A DNA stretch of 53,045 bases. It comes from Spirochaetia bacterium (GTDB lineage: Bacteria > Spirochaetota > Spirochaetia > PWKH01). The translations under genes were made by a program, and so were the position numbers. The notes under the pieces are model-generated. The model saw nothing but the letters and a program-made list of their open reading frames with translations. It was not told the origin of the DNA and ran no database searches. Numbering within the stretch: position 1 is the first letter of the stretch; each line of letters starts with the position of its first letter. Location: NCBI GenBank assembly GCA_021736505.1, contig JAIPFU010000001.1, positions 1 through 53,045 on the forward strand, written 5' to 3'. Positions 42,102-52,976 of this stretch are shown piece by piece.

Positions 42102-42134
42102 AAAAAGGTTGTATGTTAATATACAGCCTTTTTT
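42102..42134 (+). terminator. Intrinsic terminator after the V-ATPase operon
   Basis: A 13-bp stem (42102-42114 with 42121-42133, one G-U) around a 6-nt loop, with the U-run at the 3' side of the stem. It lies 125 bp after atpK and only 20 bp before ispG, so it could also be read as a leader hairpin of ispG. The 41977-42101 stretch holds nothing else I can name. Confidence 0.75.
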
Positions 42135-42153
42135 ACATATAGGGGTATTATTG

Positions 42154-43194
42154 ATGCGTCATAAAACAAAAAAAGTGAAAGTTGGTTCAGTGTCTGTTGG
42201 CGGAAATAGTTCTATCCCTATTCAGTCAATGTGGGCAAGTGATATTCCATCCGTTACAAATAATTTATTAAATGAACTGAAAACCTTAAAAAGCATTGGT
42301 TGTGATCTAATGAGGTTTTCAGTGAAAAACAAAGAGGATATACGTAATCTTGGAATAATACAAAAACAAGAAATCATGCCAGTAATTGCAGATATTCATT
42401 TTGATTATTCTTTGGCCATTGAAGCAATAAAGATGGGTATTCCTAAAATCAGAATTAATCCTGGAAATATTGGCCAAAAATGGAAAACTGAAGAAATAAT
42501 CCAGCATGCTCAAGATAAAAATACAGCCGTACGAGTTGGGGTTAACAGCGGTTCACTACCGGGTTATTTGAGAAAAGAAACGGATATTGTTCAAGCCATG
42601 TTAAAAGCAGTGGAAGAATATATTGATATTTTTGCTAAAAAGAATTTTGATAATTTAATAATATCCTTAAAGTCATCTAACCCGGAAATTAATTATCAAG
42701 TAAACAAGGATTTTGCAGAGAAATTTGATTATCCGCTTCATATCGGAGTAACTGAAGCCGGTCCATTGATTCCTTCCTTAGTAAAAAGCACATATGCACT
42801 CGGGAGACTTCTTTCTGAAGGAATCGGTGATACCATCAGAATTTCAATATCTGATGATATAAGAAATGAAGTTATAGCTGCTAAAGAAATACTGTCATTA
42901 TTCAATTTAATTGATAGTATTACTATAATATCTTGTCCAAGATGCGGGCGAGCTACATTTGATACACATGATTTTATAAAGCGAGTAGAAAACAGGCTCT
43001 ATTCAGTGAATAAAAGAATTACTGTTGCAGTTATGGGTTGTGCTGTAAATGGTCCTGAAGAAGCTAAGCATGCCGATTTAGGGATTACTGGAATAGGAGA
43101 TAAGGTGTTTATTTTTAAATATGGAAAGATGCTGAAAGAGGTCTCGGTTGAAAAAGCTGAAAAAGAGTTTTTTAATGAACTGGATAAATTATGA
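42154..43194 (+). CDS. ispG: 4-hydroxy-3-methylbut-2-enyl diphosphate synthase
   Basis: IspG/GcpE (346 aa), a [4Fe-4S] enzyme of the MEP isoprenoid pathway that converts MEcPP to HMBPP. It is the compact bacterial form without the large insert. Iron-sulfur ligands are Cys261 and Cys264 ([11 protein letters not shown]) and Cys296 ([16 protein letters not shown], with Glu303 near). [33 protein letters not shown] and HIGVTEAGP are further family blocks. Start: ATG at 42154 with AGGGG 8 nt upstream; an in-frame ATG at 42088 would run through the terminator hairpin and is rejected. It overlaps uvrA as ATGA. Confidence 0.97.
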   Translation: MRHKTKKVKVGSVSVGGNSSIPIQSMWASDIPSVTNNLLNELKTLKSIGCDLMRFSVKNKEDIRNLGIIQKQEIMPVIADIHFDYSLAIEAIKMGIPKIRINPGNIGQKWKTEEIIQHAQDKNTAVRVGVNSGSLPGYLRKETDIVQAMLKAVEEYIDIFAKKNFDNLIISLKSSNPEINYQVNKDFAEKFDYPLHIGVTEAGPLIPSLVKSTYALGRLLSEGIGDTIRISISDDIRNEVIAAKEILSLFNLIDSITIISCPRCGRATFDTHDFIKRVENRLYSVNKRITVAVMGCAVNGPEEAKHADLGITGIGDKVFIFKYGKMLKEVSVEKAEKEFFNELDKL

Positions 43195-46028
43195 ATAAAA
43201 AAATAATTATAAAAGGGGCTCGTGAGCATAACCTTAAAAATGTAAATATTGAATTTAATCGTGATAAGCTTGTTGTAATATCCGGTCTAAGCGGTTCGGG
43301 TAAGTCATCCCTAGCTTTTGATACAATTTTTGCAGAAGGGCAGCGTCGTTACGTTGAATCGCTTTCGGCTTATGCCAGACAGTTCCTCGGCCGTATGGAA
43401 AAACCTGATGTAGACTATATTGAAGGGCTCTCTCCTGCAATTTCAATTGAACAGAAAACGATCCAGAAGAATCCCCGTTCCACAGTAGGAACAATTACAG
43501 AGATTTATGATTATTATAGATTACTCTGGGCAAGAATTGGACATCCTCATTGCCCTAACTGCGGAAAAGAAATTCAGGAACAATCTGTAGATCAAATTCT
43601 TGAGAGCATTGTATCCCTTGGCAATGATGAGAAAATCATGGTTTTAGCTCCGTTAGTCAGAGGAAGGAAGGGGGAACATAAAGGGATATTCACTCAAGCT
43701 AAGAAGTCCGGTTTTGTTCGCATACGAATAAACGGAGAAATATATTCTTTAGATGATGAAATTGCTCTTGATAAAAACAAAAAACATGAAATTGAAATTG
43801 TAGTTGATCGGATAAAGCTATCAGATTCTATCCGGAAAAGGTTGGCTGATTCCGTTGAAACTGCATTGGAAATAACTGATGGGCTTGTTTCAATACTTCA
43901 TGTAAAGAGTAGCGGAAAGAGTGAAATTCATATATTTTCAGAAAAAAATTCCTGTCCTACTTGTGGAATCAGTATTCCTGAGCTTCAGCCAAGGATGTTT
44001 TCTTTTAATAATCCCTATGGTGCTTGTCCTGACTGTCATGGAATCGGTACGAAAACAGAATTTGATCCTGAATTATTAATACCAGATAAATCAAAATCTT
44101 TTAACAATGGTGCAATTCTAACTTCCAATCCTGAGGCGGCCTGGAATAGAAGTATTTTTAAAGCACTTGCAGATTATTATAATTTTTCCCTGGATACTCC
44201 ATTTGAGGAGCTTCCTGAACGGATTCAAGATATAATTCTTTATGGATCAGACGATACTATTCATATAAAATATAATAAGGAAAAGGGAAACCGCTATTAC
44301 GAATATGACTCAAGCTTCAAAGGGATCCTTCATGATTTAAAAAGAAGATATTATGAGACAAATTCCATGGCGATCAGGCAATGGCTGCAGAAGTTTATGA
44401 CAAATTCACTTTGTCGTACTTGCAATGGGACCCGTTTAAGAAAAGAGAGTCTTGCCGTACTGGTGGATTCTTATAATATTCATGAGATAACTCAATTGTC
44501 AGTGTCGAAATCATTGCAGGTTTTTAAAAATCTTTCTTTGAGTGAAACAGAAAAACAAATCAGCAGACAAATTTTGAAGGAAATCTTATCACGACTGCAA
44601 TTTTTAAGTGATGTTGGTTTAGGGTATTTGACCATAGATAGAAAAGCATCAACCCTTTCTGGCGGAGAAGCTCAGAGAATCCGTCTTGCAACGCAAATAG
44701 GTTCTTCATTATCTGGGGTATTATATGTTTTAGATGAACCCTCCATTGGCCTGCACCAGAAAGATAATAACAAGCTTCTGGAAACTCTTGTGAAATTGAG
44801 AGATATCGGAAATACTTTAATTGTTGTTGAACACGATGAAGCAACCTTGAGGAGTGCAGATTATATTATTGATTTAGGTCCCGGTGCCGGAATTGATGGC
44901 GGGAATGTCATAGCAAAAGGGACCCCCGAAGAAATAATTGAGAATGAAAATAGTATTACAGGAGACTACTTAAGCGGGCGTAAATGGATTTCATACCCAA
45001 AAGAAAGAAGAAAAGGTAACAGCACAAATATAACAATTCATGGCGCTGTAGAACATAATCTAAAAAATATTCGTGTAGAATTCCCATTAGGGGTGTTGAC
45101 TGTAATAACAGGGGTATCTGGTTCCGGTAAATCAACCCTGCTGAATGATATCCTTCATCCAGCAATAAAACACAAGTTGTATAAAAGCAATGTATCTATA
45201 GGAAAACATGATCGTATTGAGGGAATTAATAATATCGACAAGATAGTAAATATCGACCAGAGTCCAATAGGGCGTACTCCCCGATCTAATCCGGCAACAT
45301 ATGTAGGTGCATTTACACCCATTCGGGAACTATTTTCTTCCCTACCAGATGCAAAAGCCAGGGGGTATAAACCTGGAAGATTTTCATTTAATGTTAAAGG
45401 CGGCAGATGTGAAAACTGCCAAGGTGACGGCACACTGAAAATTGAAATGCATTTTTTACCAGATGTTTATGTTACTTGTGACGTTTGTAATGGAAAACGG
45501 TTTAACAAGGAAACTCTCGAAATTCGGTATAAGGGGAAAAACATTCATGATATTCTGGAGTTAAGCGTTGAAGAAGCTAGAGTCTTTTTCAAAGCTATTC
45601 CCTCTGTTAAAAGAAAGCTTGACACTTTGAGTTCTGTTGGCTTAGGCTATATAAAATTAGGACAGTCAGCATTAACCTTATCCGGAGGTGAAGCACAGAG
45701 AGTTAAATTAAGTACCGAATTATCAAAGCGAAGTACTGGAAGGACCCTTTATATTCTCGATGAGCCCACGACTGGATTACATTTTGAAGATGTTAAAAAA
45801 CTTCTTGAAGTACTGCAGCGGCTTGTTGATAAAGGAAACACGGTTATTATTATTGAACACAACTTAGATGTTATTAAAAATGCTGATTACATAATAGATC
45901 TTGGTCCTGAAGGAGGAGATAAGGGAGGGAAAGTTGTAATTGCAGGTACTCCTGAAGAAGTTGCTTCTCATCCAACTTCACATACTGGAAAATATTTAAA
46001 AGAAATTCTTGCTAAGACCTTCTCATAA
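43191..46028 (+). CDS. uvrA: Excinuclease ABC subunit A
   Basis: UvrA (945 aa), the damage-sensing ATPase of nucleotide excision repair. It has two ABC modules: Walker A GLSGSGKS at 32-39 and GVSGSGKS in the second half, signatures [20 protein letters not shown] and [19 protein letters not shown], and Walker [12 protein letters not shown] and [10 protein letters not shown]. Zinc-binding pairs are CPNC near 121, CPTC with CPDC near 256-285, and CENC with CDVC near 743-770. Length is normal. The ATG overlaps the ispG stop (ATGA). It works with Mfd, whose gene is at 18977, and is followed 32 bp later by the LptD-like gene. Confidence 0.98.
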   Translation: MNKKIIIKGAREHNLKNVNIEFNRDKLVVISGLSGSGKSSLAFDTIFAEGQRRYVESLSAYARQFLGRMEKPDVDYIEGLSPAISIEQKTIQKNPRSTVGTITEIYDYYRLLWARIGHPHCPNCGKEIQEQSVDQILESIVSLGNDEKIMVLAPLVRGRKGEHKGIFTQAKKSGFVRIRINGEIYSLDDEIALDKNKKHEIEIVVDRIKLSDSIRKRLADSVETALEITDGLVSILHVKSSGKSEIHIFSEKNSCPTCGISIPELQPRMFSFNNPYGACPDCHGIGTKTEFDPELLIPDKSKSFNNGAILTSNPEAAWNRSIFKALADYYNFSLDTPFEELPERIQDIILYGSDDTIHIKYNKEKGNRYYEYDSSFKGILHDLKRRYYETNSMAIRQWLQKFMTNSLCRTCNGTRLRKESLAVLVDSYNIHEITQLSVSKSLQVFKNLSLSETEKQISRQILKEILSRLQFLSDVGLGYLTIDRKASTLSGGEAQRIRLATQIGSSLSGVLYVLDEPSIGLHQKDNNKLLETLVKLRDIGNTLIVVEHDEATLRSADYIIDLGPGAGIDGGNVIAKGTPEEIIENENSITGDYLSGRKWISYPKERRKGNSTNITIHGAVEHNLKNIRVEFPLGVLTVITGVSGSGKSTLLNDILHPAIKHKLYKSNVSIGKHDRIEGINNIDKIVNIDQSPIGRTPRSNPATYVGAFTPIRELFSSLPDAKARGYKPGRFSFNVKGGRCENCQGDGTLKIEMHFLPDVYVTCDVCNGKRFNKETLEIRYKGKNIHDILELSVEEARVFFKAIPSVKRKLDTLSSVGLGYIKLGQSALTLSGGEAQRVKLSTELSKRSTGRTLYILDEPTTGLHFEDVKKLLEVLQRLVDKGNTVIIIEHNLDVIKNADYIIDLGPEGGDKGGKVVIAGTPEEVASHPTSHTGKYLKEILAKTFS

Positions 46029-46060
46029 AACCTTCTAACAAGGGTGTATACAAGCCGTTT

Positions 46061-49000
46061 ATGAAAAAATTCTTTTTCCTTCTATATATTCTTTGTTTTC
46101 CACTTGTTTTCCCTTTAGAAACTCCTAAATCACTCAATATTCCTTATACAGAAATAGAACTAAATACTGCTGAGACGGCTGAATTTGAATTTTTATCTGA
46201 ATTATTGGCTATCAGCAATGGAAATGATGCAGAAAGTATTTCCGATTTCTTCAAACTCAATACAAACAGAAGTAATTTGAGCGGTTCTGCAGCAGATAAT
46301 ATGAGTTTGGAAAAAATCCAGATATATGAAGCTGATTCAATAACATATTTTACTTACAGAGAAAAAGATATTATATCAATACAGGGGAATGTATCTCTGG
46401 AAGTTTTTAACGGTGATGCGAGGAAAATCTTTTATGCTCGGAACATATTATTTAATCAAACGGATAGTACTATAATAGCACTAGGCCAAGTTGATATTAA
46501 AACAGATTCATCATCAGATAAGAATAATACGAACAACAAGAATGATAATATAATTGTTCCCTTTGAAAAAATGGAATCGGAAATACTTTTCTTAAAACTG
46601 AATGACAGTTCCGGAATAAGCTTTAATACAAAAACTTCGTTTTCAACAATAATAGATGAGGAAGAAAAAACTTTATATATTGATGGAGGGAAAATTTCAC
46701 TTAATGAAGATTCCACCATAATAATCGAACCCGGGGTTATCAGCACACAGAAAGATGATTCATATGTTCGTATAAAGGCTAAGAAAATCAAACTGCTTCA
46801 GGATGGAGACTGGTCTATACATAATGCTGTACTTTTCATTGGTAACATACCTGTTTTCTATACTCCATTTTTTTTCTATCCCGGTAAACGATTGTTGTTT
46901 AATCCAGTGGTAGGAATTGATGATGAAAAGGGCTTCTTTATACAGAATACTTTATATTTTCAAGGGAAACCTGAACTTAAAGATTCAGATAGCACAAATT
47001 TTCTTCAATTTTCTCAAAATGGAGAAAATGTAGGAATAAAAAAGAATATTTTCAGTTTTGCTTATGATACAGACATTGATGCAGAAACAAAAGTTGATAA
47101 CAAGGACTACAGCAAGATATTTGCTGATTTTTATTCCATTCCAGAATTTCTTTTAGGTTTTGAAGGAAGTTATAAAAAGATTGGAAACTTTGAAGACAAT
47201 CTGATTAAGGGTGGAATTACTGTAGGAGAAGATAGAGCTTTAATTGGTAACTCGCTGCAGCCTTTTGGGTACTATGCTGACATTAATTCATCACTTAAAA
47301 CCGAAAATATTGATATTAAAATTCATTTTCCCTATTATTCAGAAATTCATTTAGCTGAAGATGTGTTAAATAGATTTGAAAATTTTAAGATTAATTATCT
47401 TTTTGATGAGATAGATTGGGAAACGGAGTACAGCACTTTATATAATCTAAAATGGTTAATAAACTCCTCTTTTGACCCAATTAATTTTGGTAAAAACTCC
47501 TCTCAAACATTTACTATTAGAACAGCATCAGCTTATTTATTATGGAACTCAAATAATGAAAATGCTGACATCCGTACTTTTAAACCATACAAACTGGTAT
47601 TACCGAATTTGAAGTATACTCTTAAAGGAAATTTGCTGTCTTATACTGCGGCTGAGCAGGAGAATAAAACGGAAAGAAGTAGTTTTGATACCAACTTATT
47701 AAAAATTGATCCACTTTTTAACAGTGAAACATCCACTGATAACACTGCTGAACAACATTCATCCGGTGAAAATATCGTTACATCCATGAATGCTGAAGGC
47801 TATCCTCAAGTCAATTTAGATTATGCCCCTATGCAGGATAGATTACCTGATTTTTCGAAAAATAAGTATGCATCTCAGAACAAATTCTCAATTGACTATT
47901 CATTGGACCATGATATTAATATGTATTCTCTTTTAGAGGAAGATCCTGCTTACTACTATTTTCATTCAGGTCTTGACGGTACTATAAGTTCAGAAGGTAA
48001 TTTATTTAACAATAATATTTTATTCAAGTTCGAAAACAGTCAGGAATGGAATGTTAAACAGATTTTTGAAACAGATTCTTTTAACACTGATAACGGTAAT
48101 AATGAAATTGAATCCACATATATTGCTAGTTCATCTGATGTAACAGTGAACGTTCCCAAAATTCATTTGGATTATTACTTTACTGCGGATTTATATGAAA
48201 ATTACTATTTAGATGATGAAACAGAAGAAAAAAAGTTTATATGGAATGATGAATTTGTGCTTACGCATAAAGTCAAAGCAGATTATGAGTTTGAATTGAT
48301 TAATAAAAAATTCTCTTTGACCCCATTTATATCCTTTGATTTACCTCCACTGGTTTCAAAGATCAATTCCGGATTCTCAGTTGATGGTTTGTATTTTAAT
48401 TTTGATGCAGAAACATCATATAATCATGATGAAGATACTGATTCCTGGAATCTGGAACCCTTTAATATTGATATTTCTTCTCAAAACCTAAAAAATGTAA
48501 GTTTTAAAAATTCCTTGAACTTTGATATTTACAATGATTCCTTTGAGAATGACACTTCACTGGATATTAAATTTTTAAATGATGACTTAAGACTTTTTCA
48601 AAAAGCAAAACTACAGAAACACCCTGATCAGAATGCTTTGATTGAACTATATGATATCTCCTTATCATATATAAACAGCTCCTTATCTTTAAGAAATAGA
48701 ATTGTGGAAGACTCAGTAGAAAACTCATTAGAAATTAAAAACATAATATTTGATTCAACTCTAAATCTGCCCATAGAAACATTTTCCAATGAAAAATATG
48801 CCTTAGACGCTTCATTTGATACTTTGTGGAACATAGATTTGTTCGAAGAAAATACAGATTTGAATTTCTCCGCAAATATAAATTTTGAAATAAAGGACCT
48901 TTTGGAAATATCGTTTACTTCACTCTCAAGAAATAAAAATACATATAATTATTTTTTCAATGAAGATGATAAATCGTCGGTATCCTTTTTTCTAAAACAG

Positions 49001-49249
49001 TTTTTTACAAATTTATTAAAATCATTTAATTTTCTTGATGAGCAGGACCGACGTGAATCTGATTTTAATATAGATAGTCTGTCCTTGGAAGTAGTACATA
49101 AAATGCCGGATTGGGATTTCCATTTCATGTATACTGGAGAATTATCATTGAATAATAATACATGGGAATGGGATCCAGCAGCTTCAATTTACTTGGAATG
49201 GAAAATTGCACCAGAAATAAAACTAGATAAAGATATTCAAGTAAATTAA
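46061..49249 (+). CDS. LptD/OstA-like outer-membrane protein
   Basis: A large exported protein (1062 aa) with a signal peptide (MKKFFFLLYILCFPLVFPLE). About residues 80-270 form an OstA/LptA-like beta-jellyroll: KIQIYEADSITYFTYREKDI, ISIQGNVSLEVFNGD, RNILFNQTDSTIIALGQVDI, then IPVFYTPFFFYPGKRLLFNP, the link to the barrel seen in LptD. The remaining 780 residues are rich in alternating aromatic/polar strands, Asn, Asp and Ser, as expected of a C-terminal beta barrel. LptD inserts lipopolysaccharide in the outer membrane; in spirochaetes without LPS its cargo is unknown. As I recall, the Treponema homologue also follows uvrA. No other lpt gene is in the window. Only two Cys codons fall in the signal, so no LptD-type disulfides are expected. 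Confidence 0.82.
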   Translation: MKKFFFLLYILCFPLVFPLETPKSLNIPYTEIELNTAETAEFEFLSELLAISNGNDAESISDFFKLNTNRSNLSGSAADNMSLEKIQIYEADSITYFTYREKDIISIQGNVSLEVFNGDARKIFYARNILFNQTDSTIIALGQVDIKTDSSSDKNNTNNKNDNIIVPFEKMESEILFLKLNDSSGISFNTKTSFSTIIDEEEKTLYIDGGKISLNEDSTIIIEPGVISTQKDDSYVRIKAKKIKLLQDGDWSIHNAVLFIGNIPVFYTPFFFYPGKRLLFNPVVGIDDEKGFFIQNTLYFQGKPELKDSDSTNFLQFSQNGENVGIKKNIFSFAYDTDIDAETKVDNKDYSKIFADFYSIPEFLLGFEGSYKKIGNFEDNLIKGGITVGEDRALIGNSLQPFGYYADINSSLKTENIDIKIHFPYYSEIHLAEDVLNRFENFKINYLFDEIDWETEYSTLYNLKWLINSSFDPINFGKNSSQTFTIRTASAYLLWNSNNENADIRTFKPYKLVLPNLKYTLKGNLLSYTAAEQENKTERSSFDTNLLKIDPLFNSETSTDNTAEQHSSGENIVTSMNAEGYPQVNLDYAPMQDRLPDFSKNKYASQNKFSIDYSLDHDINMYSLLEEDPAYYYFHSGLDGTISSEGNLFNNNILFKFENSQEWNVKQIFETDSFNTDNGNNEIESTYIASSSDVTVNVPKIHLDYYFTADLYENYYLDDETEEKKFIWNDEFVLTHKVKADYEFELINKKFSLTPFISFDLPPLVSKINSGFSVDGLYFNFDAETSYNHDEDTDSWNLEPFNIDISSQNLKNVSFKNSLNFDIYNDSFENDTSLDIKFLNDDLRLFQKAKLQKHPDQNALIELYDISLSYINSSLSLRNRIVEDSVENSLEIKNIIFDSTLNLPIETFSNEKYALDASFDTLWNIDLFEENTDLNFSANINFEIKDLLEISFTSLSRNKNTYNYFFNEDDKSSVSFFLKQFFTNLLKSFNFLDEQDRRESDFNIDSLSLEVVHKMPDWDFHFMYTGELSLNNNTWEWDPAASIYLEWKIAPEIKLDKDIQVN

Positions 49250-49286
49250 ATCAGACTTAAACTGAATACTAAATGAACAATAGGAC

Positions 49287-49315
49287 TTGACGTTTTAGTT
49301 AAGTATATTCAATAT
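49287..49315 (+). promoter_or_regulatory. Predicted promoter of phoH
   Basis: -35 TTGACG, 17 bp, -10 CAATAT, about 18 nt before the phoH start codon; AGAGG lies between. Confidence 0.45.
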
Positions 49316-49332
49316 GCATATAGAGGTAGGTT

Positions 49333-50277
49333 TTGACATATATTGTAGATGATATACATAAATTAAAAGCTTTATGCGGGCCGCATGATTCTTATCTAAA
49401 AGAAATTGAAAAAATAATCGGAACTGAGATATATGCAAAAGGGAATGAACTTATTCTCCTGAATCCATTAAAAAAGCAGGAAAAAAAGTTTGAAGAAGTT
49501 TTTTCATATCTTGAGGATATGTATAATAAAGGAAGAAGAATAGACGATTCAGTAATAAAAACTTTGTCTCAATTTCTAGAAGCTAATTCGGATGCAAATA
49601 TCTCTGAATATTTGGAAATGCAGATATCTATTCCTTCTGGCCCAACAATTTATCCTAAAAACCGCCATCAGTCTGAGTATTTTGCACAAATGATCCAGAA
49701 GGATATTACCTTCGGAGTAGGTCCAGCAGGTACGGGAAAGACCTTCTTAGCAGTAGCACATGCTACTCAAGAAATACTTGATCATAAACGGAGCAAGTTA
49801 ATTCTGACAAGACCGGTTGTAGAAGCTGGTGAAAATTTAGGTTTCCTTCCCGGAGATTTAACTCAAAAAATCAGTCCCTACCTTCGGCCTCTATATGATG
49901 CCCTTGAAATGTTGATGCCATTGCATACAATCAGAAAACTTGAAGAAAACGGTGTAATTGAAATTGCCCCTTTAGCATATATGAGAGGGAGGAACCTGAC
50001 CAATTCATGCATAATTCTTGATGAAGCCCAGAATACAACAAAAGAACAAATGAAAATGTTTCTTACAAGAATGGGAGTCGGCTCTAAGGTAATAGTTACT
50101 GGAGATGTAACACAAATAGATCTGCCAAAGCCTAAAAGTTCAGGACTTGTACATGCCGTCAGAATTTTACATGAAATTCAGGAAATAGGTTTTACATACT
50201 TTGATGCTGAAGATGTAATACGTCACAGACTGATTAGAAAAATAATCAAGGCTTATGAAAAAAACAAAAACAGTTAA
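49333..50277 (+). CDS. phoH: PhoH family ATPase
   Basis: A PhoH-like P-loop ATPase (314 aa) with a KH-like N-terminal region. Walker A is GPAGTGKT at about 131-138, Walker B CIILDEAQNTTKEQMKMFLT, and VTGDVTQIDLP and LTRPVVEAGENLGFLPGDL are family motifs. PhoH proteins resemble the helicase part of RecD and are linked to RNA metabolism; they are usually found beside ybeY, as here. Start is TTG with AGAGGTAGG directly upstream. It overlaps the next gene by 23 bp. Confidence 0.95.
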   Translation: MTYIVDDIHKLKALCGPHDSYLKEIEKIIGTEIYAKGNELILLNPLKKQEKKFEEVFSYLEDMYNKGRRIDDSVIKTLSQFLEANSDANISEYLEMQISIPSGPTIYPKNRHQSEYFAQMIQKDITFGVGPAGTGKTFLAVAHATQEILDHKRSKLILTRPVVEAGENLGFLPGDLTQKISPYLRPLYDALEMLMPLHTIRKLEENGVIEIAPLAYMRGRNLTNSCIILDEAQNTTKEQMKMFLTRMGVGSKVIVTGDVTQIDLPKPKSSGLVHAVRILHEIQEIGFTYFDAEDVIRHRLIRKIIKAYEKNKNS

Positions 50278-52486
50278 CAGATATGTAGATAGTATTGTAA
50301 TCATATCTATTATATCAGTTTTAGTGATATCAATTATTACTCCGATTTTTCTGCAGAATCAAATTTCACGGGGAGTCATACATATTCCAAGGGGAATAAG
50401 TGTCGGAGAAATTGCTGATAAAGATATTATTGCGAAAAAATCAATTTTTTATATTGATAAAGAAGCAACCGAAAATGCTATTGAAAAGGCAACAGATAAA
50501 GTAAAAAAAGTATTTTATTATTCCCAGGATACAACTTTGAGAATAATTAATGATTTTACATTATTTGCTGATACCATTAACTCAGAAAATTACGATGAAA
50601 ATAGTTTGAATGAGAGAATTTTTTCTCAATTTTCACGAACAGAATTATTGGCATTGCGAGAAATATCAAATTCTCAAAGAGAATTGGTTTTATCATTATC
50701 TGAAGAATATATCAAAAAGATGTTATCCAGCGGAATAGTTTCGACTTCTGAAAGTTTACTTATTGAAAATGAGGAGTTGATTGAAATAAGCGGACAGTAT
50801 CTGTCTAATACATTTAATGAATCTGATACAATAAGTAAAAACGAATTGATAATAGAGAATGAAATTGATTCTGTAATTGAAGAATATCTTAACAACACTG
50901 GGATATCCAGTGAATATCAGAAGATTATTTTTGATATAAGCAGAAATTTTGTAGAGCCGAATATTTTTTATGACAAAATAGCAACAAATCGCAGAATAAA
51001 GCAGGCAGCAAATGATATTCAGCCTATTATTAAGGAAATTGAAAAGGGTGAAATACTTGTAAAAGAGGGGTTTCTCGTAAATGAAGAGGATTATGAGAAA
51101 ATTCAGAGAATCCAAGAGGAGATTTACTCACAACCTATAGTTCATACAATCGCAGAAAGCTTAATTATCATCTTTCTCTACTCAGTATTTTTTTATATTG
51201 CATTACTTCTAATTCCGAATAATTTTCGTAAGAAGCAGATTATATATATTCTTATTGGATGCACTGCTTTATTTACAGTTTTACTCCTTGTGCTTTCTTA
51301 TTACTCATTTTTTTATGACATAGGTAATATACTTTTCTTTATTCCTATAGCTTTATTCGGGATGATGATTACGATTCTTTTCAACAGGATAGATATTTCA
51401 ATTCTGCTTACTTCTTTTCTGGCAATTCTTTTTGGAACTATACCAGAACAGACAAGCTCAGATGTTTTATTATTAGCCGTAATTGGTACAGCAGCCGCAT
51501 TATTATTAAAAAACGCAAAAAGGCGTATAGATATTATTAAAGGGATTGGTTGGCTCCTGGTTTTGTACATAATTATTACTATTATCTATATAGCCCTTGA
51601 TCTTACAGCATTCACAACTCTTCCAATATTATTGGCTGTTTCAACGATTAATATCCTAGTTTCAGGATTAATCATATTAATTGTAGTTCCTATTTTTGAA
51701 CATGTACTTAATCTTCCCACCGTATTTAGATTGATGGAACTTATGGAACATGATAATAAAGTCATGAGAAGAATGGTTCAAGTTGCAAGGGGAACACATA
51801 GCCACTCTGTAGCTGTGGCGGAGTTAACAGAAGCTGCCTGTGAAGCTATTTCAGCAAATAAACTGCTTGCCAAGGTTGGTGCATTCTATCATGATATAGG
51901 AAAAATTGATCAGCCGGAATATTTTATTGAAAATCAATCCGGAGCAAATAAGCATGATAATCTTAAGCCCAGTTTGTCCGTGGCTGTAATTAAGTCCCAC
52001 GTGAAGATTGGTATTGAAAAAGCAAAGGAGATTGGACTGCCTAAAGAAGTAATTGAAATACTCGCGCAGCATCATGGTAATGATGTAATAAGCTTCTTTT
52101 ACATGGAGGCTCTTAAGAAGAACGGAAATACAGAAAATATCACAAAGGAAGACTTCTCATATAATGGCACTCCTCCCTTAACAAGAGAAGCAGCCGTAGT
52201 TATGCTGGCTGACAGCGTTGATGCAGCTTCTAGAACTTTAAAACAACCTACAACAACAAAAATTGATAAATTAATCTGGTCAATTATAATGAAAAAAATA
52301 GAAAATAATCAGTTAAATAATTGTGATTTATCAATAAAGGATCTTGAGAAAATCAAAGAAAGTTTTCTATTTAAATTGACTGGGCGTTTCCATAAACGGA
52401 TTTCTTATCCCGATATACCCAATAAATCGCAGGAAACGAAGGACAAGAGAGATAATCAAACTATGAAAAAAAGCAAGAAATCGTAA
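50255..52486 (+). CDS. 7TM-HD (PgpH-type) cyclic-di-AMP phosphodiesterase family protein
   Basis: A membrane HD-domain protein (743 aa). One N-terminal membrane segment (IVIISIISVLVISIITPIFL) is followed by a large extracytoplasmic 7TMR-HDED domain (about 35-290). Seven hydrophobic segments come next (about 300-480), then a cytoplasmic HD domain with THSHSVAVAELTEAACEAIS, AFYHDIGKIDQP (HD near 545) and ILAQHHGNDV. In Listeria and others such proteins (PgpH) degrade c-di-AMP, so a role in osmotic and cell-wall signalling is likely. It overlaps phoH by 23 bp and is 12 bp before ybeY, the common phoH - 7TM-HD - ybeY order. Confidence 0.93.
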   Translation: MKKTKTVNRYVDSIVIISIISVLVISIITPIFLQNQISRGVIHIPRGISVGEIADKDIIAKKSIFYIDKEATENAIEKATDKVKKVFYYSQDTTLRIINDFTLFADTINSENYDENSLNERIFSQFSRTELLALREISNSQRELVLSLSEEYIKKMLSSGIVSTSESLLIENEELIEISGQYLSNTFNESDTISKNELIIENEIDSVIEEYLNNTGISSEYQKIIFDISRNFVEPNIFYDKIATNRRIKQAANDIQPIIKEIEKGEILVKEGFLVNEEDYEKIQRIQEEIYSQPIVHTIAESLIIIFLYSVFFYIALLLIPNNFRKKQIIYILIGCTALFTVLLLVLSYYSFFYDIGNILFFIPIALFGMMITILFNRIDISILLTSFLAILFGTIPEQTSSDVLLLAVIGTAAALLLKNAKRRIDIIKGIGWLLVLYIIITIIYIALDLTAFTTLPILLAVSTINILVSGLIILIVVPIFEHVLNLPTVFRLMELMEHDNKVMRRMVQVARGTHSHSVAVAELTEAACEAISANKLLAKVGAFYHDIGKIDQPEYFIENQSGANKHDNLKPSLSVAVIKSHVKIGIEKAKEIGLPKEVIEILAQHHGNDVISFFYMEALKKNGNTENITKEDFSYNGTPPLTREAAVVMLADSVDAASRTLKQPTTTKIDKLIWSIIMKKIENNQLNNCDLSIKDLEKIKESFLFKLTGRFHKRISYPDIPNKSQETKDKRDNQTMKKSKKS

Positions 52487-52498
52487 TGAGCATGGGTC

Positions 52499-52969
52499 AT
52501 GAATAATATAGTTGATATTACTTGGAATGATTCCGAATATGAATCAAAATATGATTATTCTATAGTTACGCTTGTTGAATTCATTTTACAGAAAAGAGAA
52601 ATATCTAACGCTGAAGTATCTCTCGTTTTTGTTAATAATAATTATATTCAGGAACTGAATCGAATGTATCGGGGTTTGAATGAACCAACAGATGTATTAT
52701 CTTTCAGCCAGGAGAATTTTTCAAATCACCATGCTGAAAGTGGGAGAAAAGATGTCGGCATTCTGGGGGACATTGTAATATCAACTGCTTTTATTGAAAA
52801 TAACAGAAAAAATTTTGGCGTTTCTTTTACTGAAGAATTATATAGAATGATTATCCATGGTATGCTTCATCTGCTAGGATTTGAACATAAAAGTTATAAT
52901 CTGCAAGAACCTATGCTGGAATACCAGGAAGAACTGCTGAAAGATTTTATATCAATGCTTAAGGAGTAA
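52499..52969 (+). CDS. ybeY: Endoribonuclease YbeY
   Basis: YbeY (156 aa), a zinc-dependent endoribonuclease of 16S rRNA 3' maturation and 70S quality control. The zinc motif is IIHGMLHLLGFEHKS, with three His in the HxxxHxxxxxH pattern; the Asp of the commoner GYDH is Glu here, and it is not a ligand. LNRMYRGLNEPTDVLSFSQE and GILGDIVIS are the other family blocks. No clear Shine-Dalgarno lies before the ATG, which probably relies on coupling to the upstream gene 12 bp away. AAGGAG at its own end serves the next gene. Confidence 0.94.
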   Translation: MNNIVDITWNDSEYESKYDYSIVTLVEFILQKREISNAEVSLVFVNNNYIQELNRMYRGLNEPTDVLSFSQENFSNHHAESGRKDVGILGDIVISTAFIENNRKNFGVSFTEELYRMIIHGMLHLLGFEHKSYNLQEPMLEYQEELLKDFISMLKE

Positions 52970-52976
52970 ATTTCAG

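Noticed and set aside
42088..42153. Longer ispG frame starting at 42088
   Set aside because: It translates the terminator hairpin; the ATG at 42154 has AGGGG at good spacing and matches the family start.
52859..52893. Loss of function in YbeY through Asp to Glu in the GFEH motif
   Set aside because: The three zinc-binding His residues are kept and the altered residue is not a ligand.
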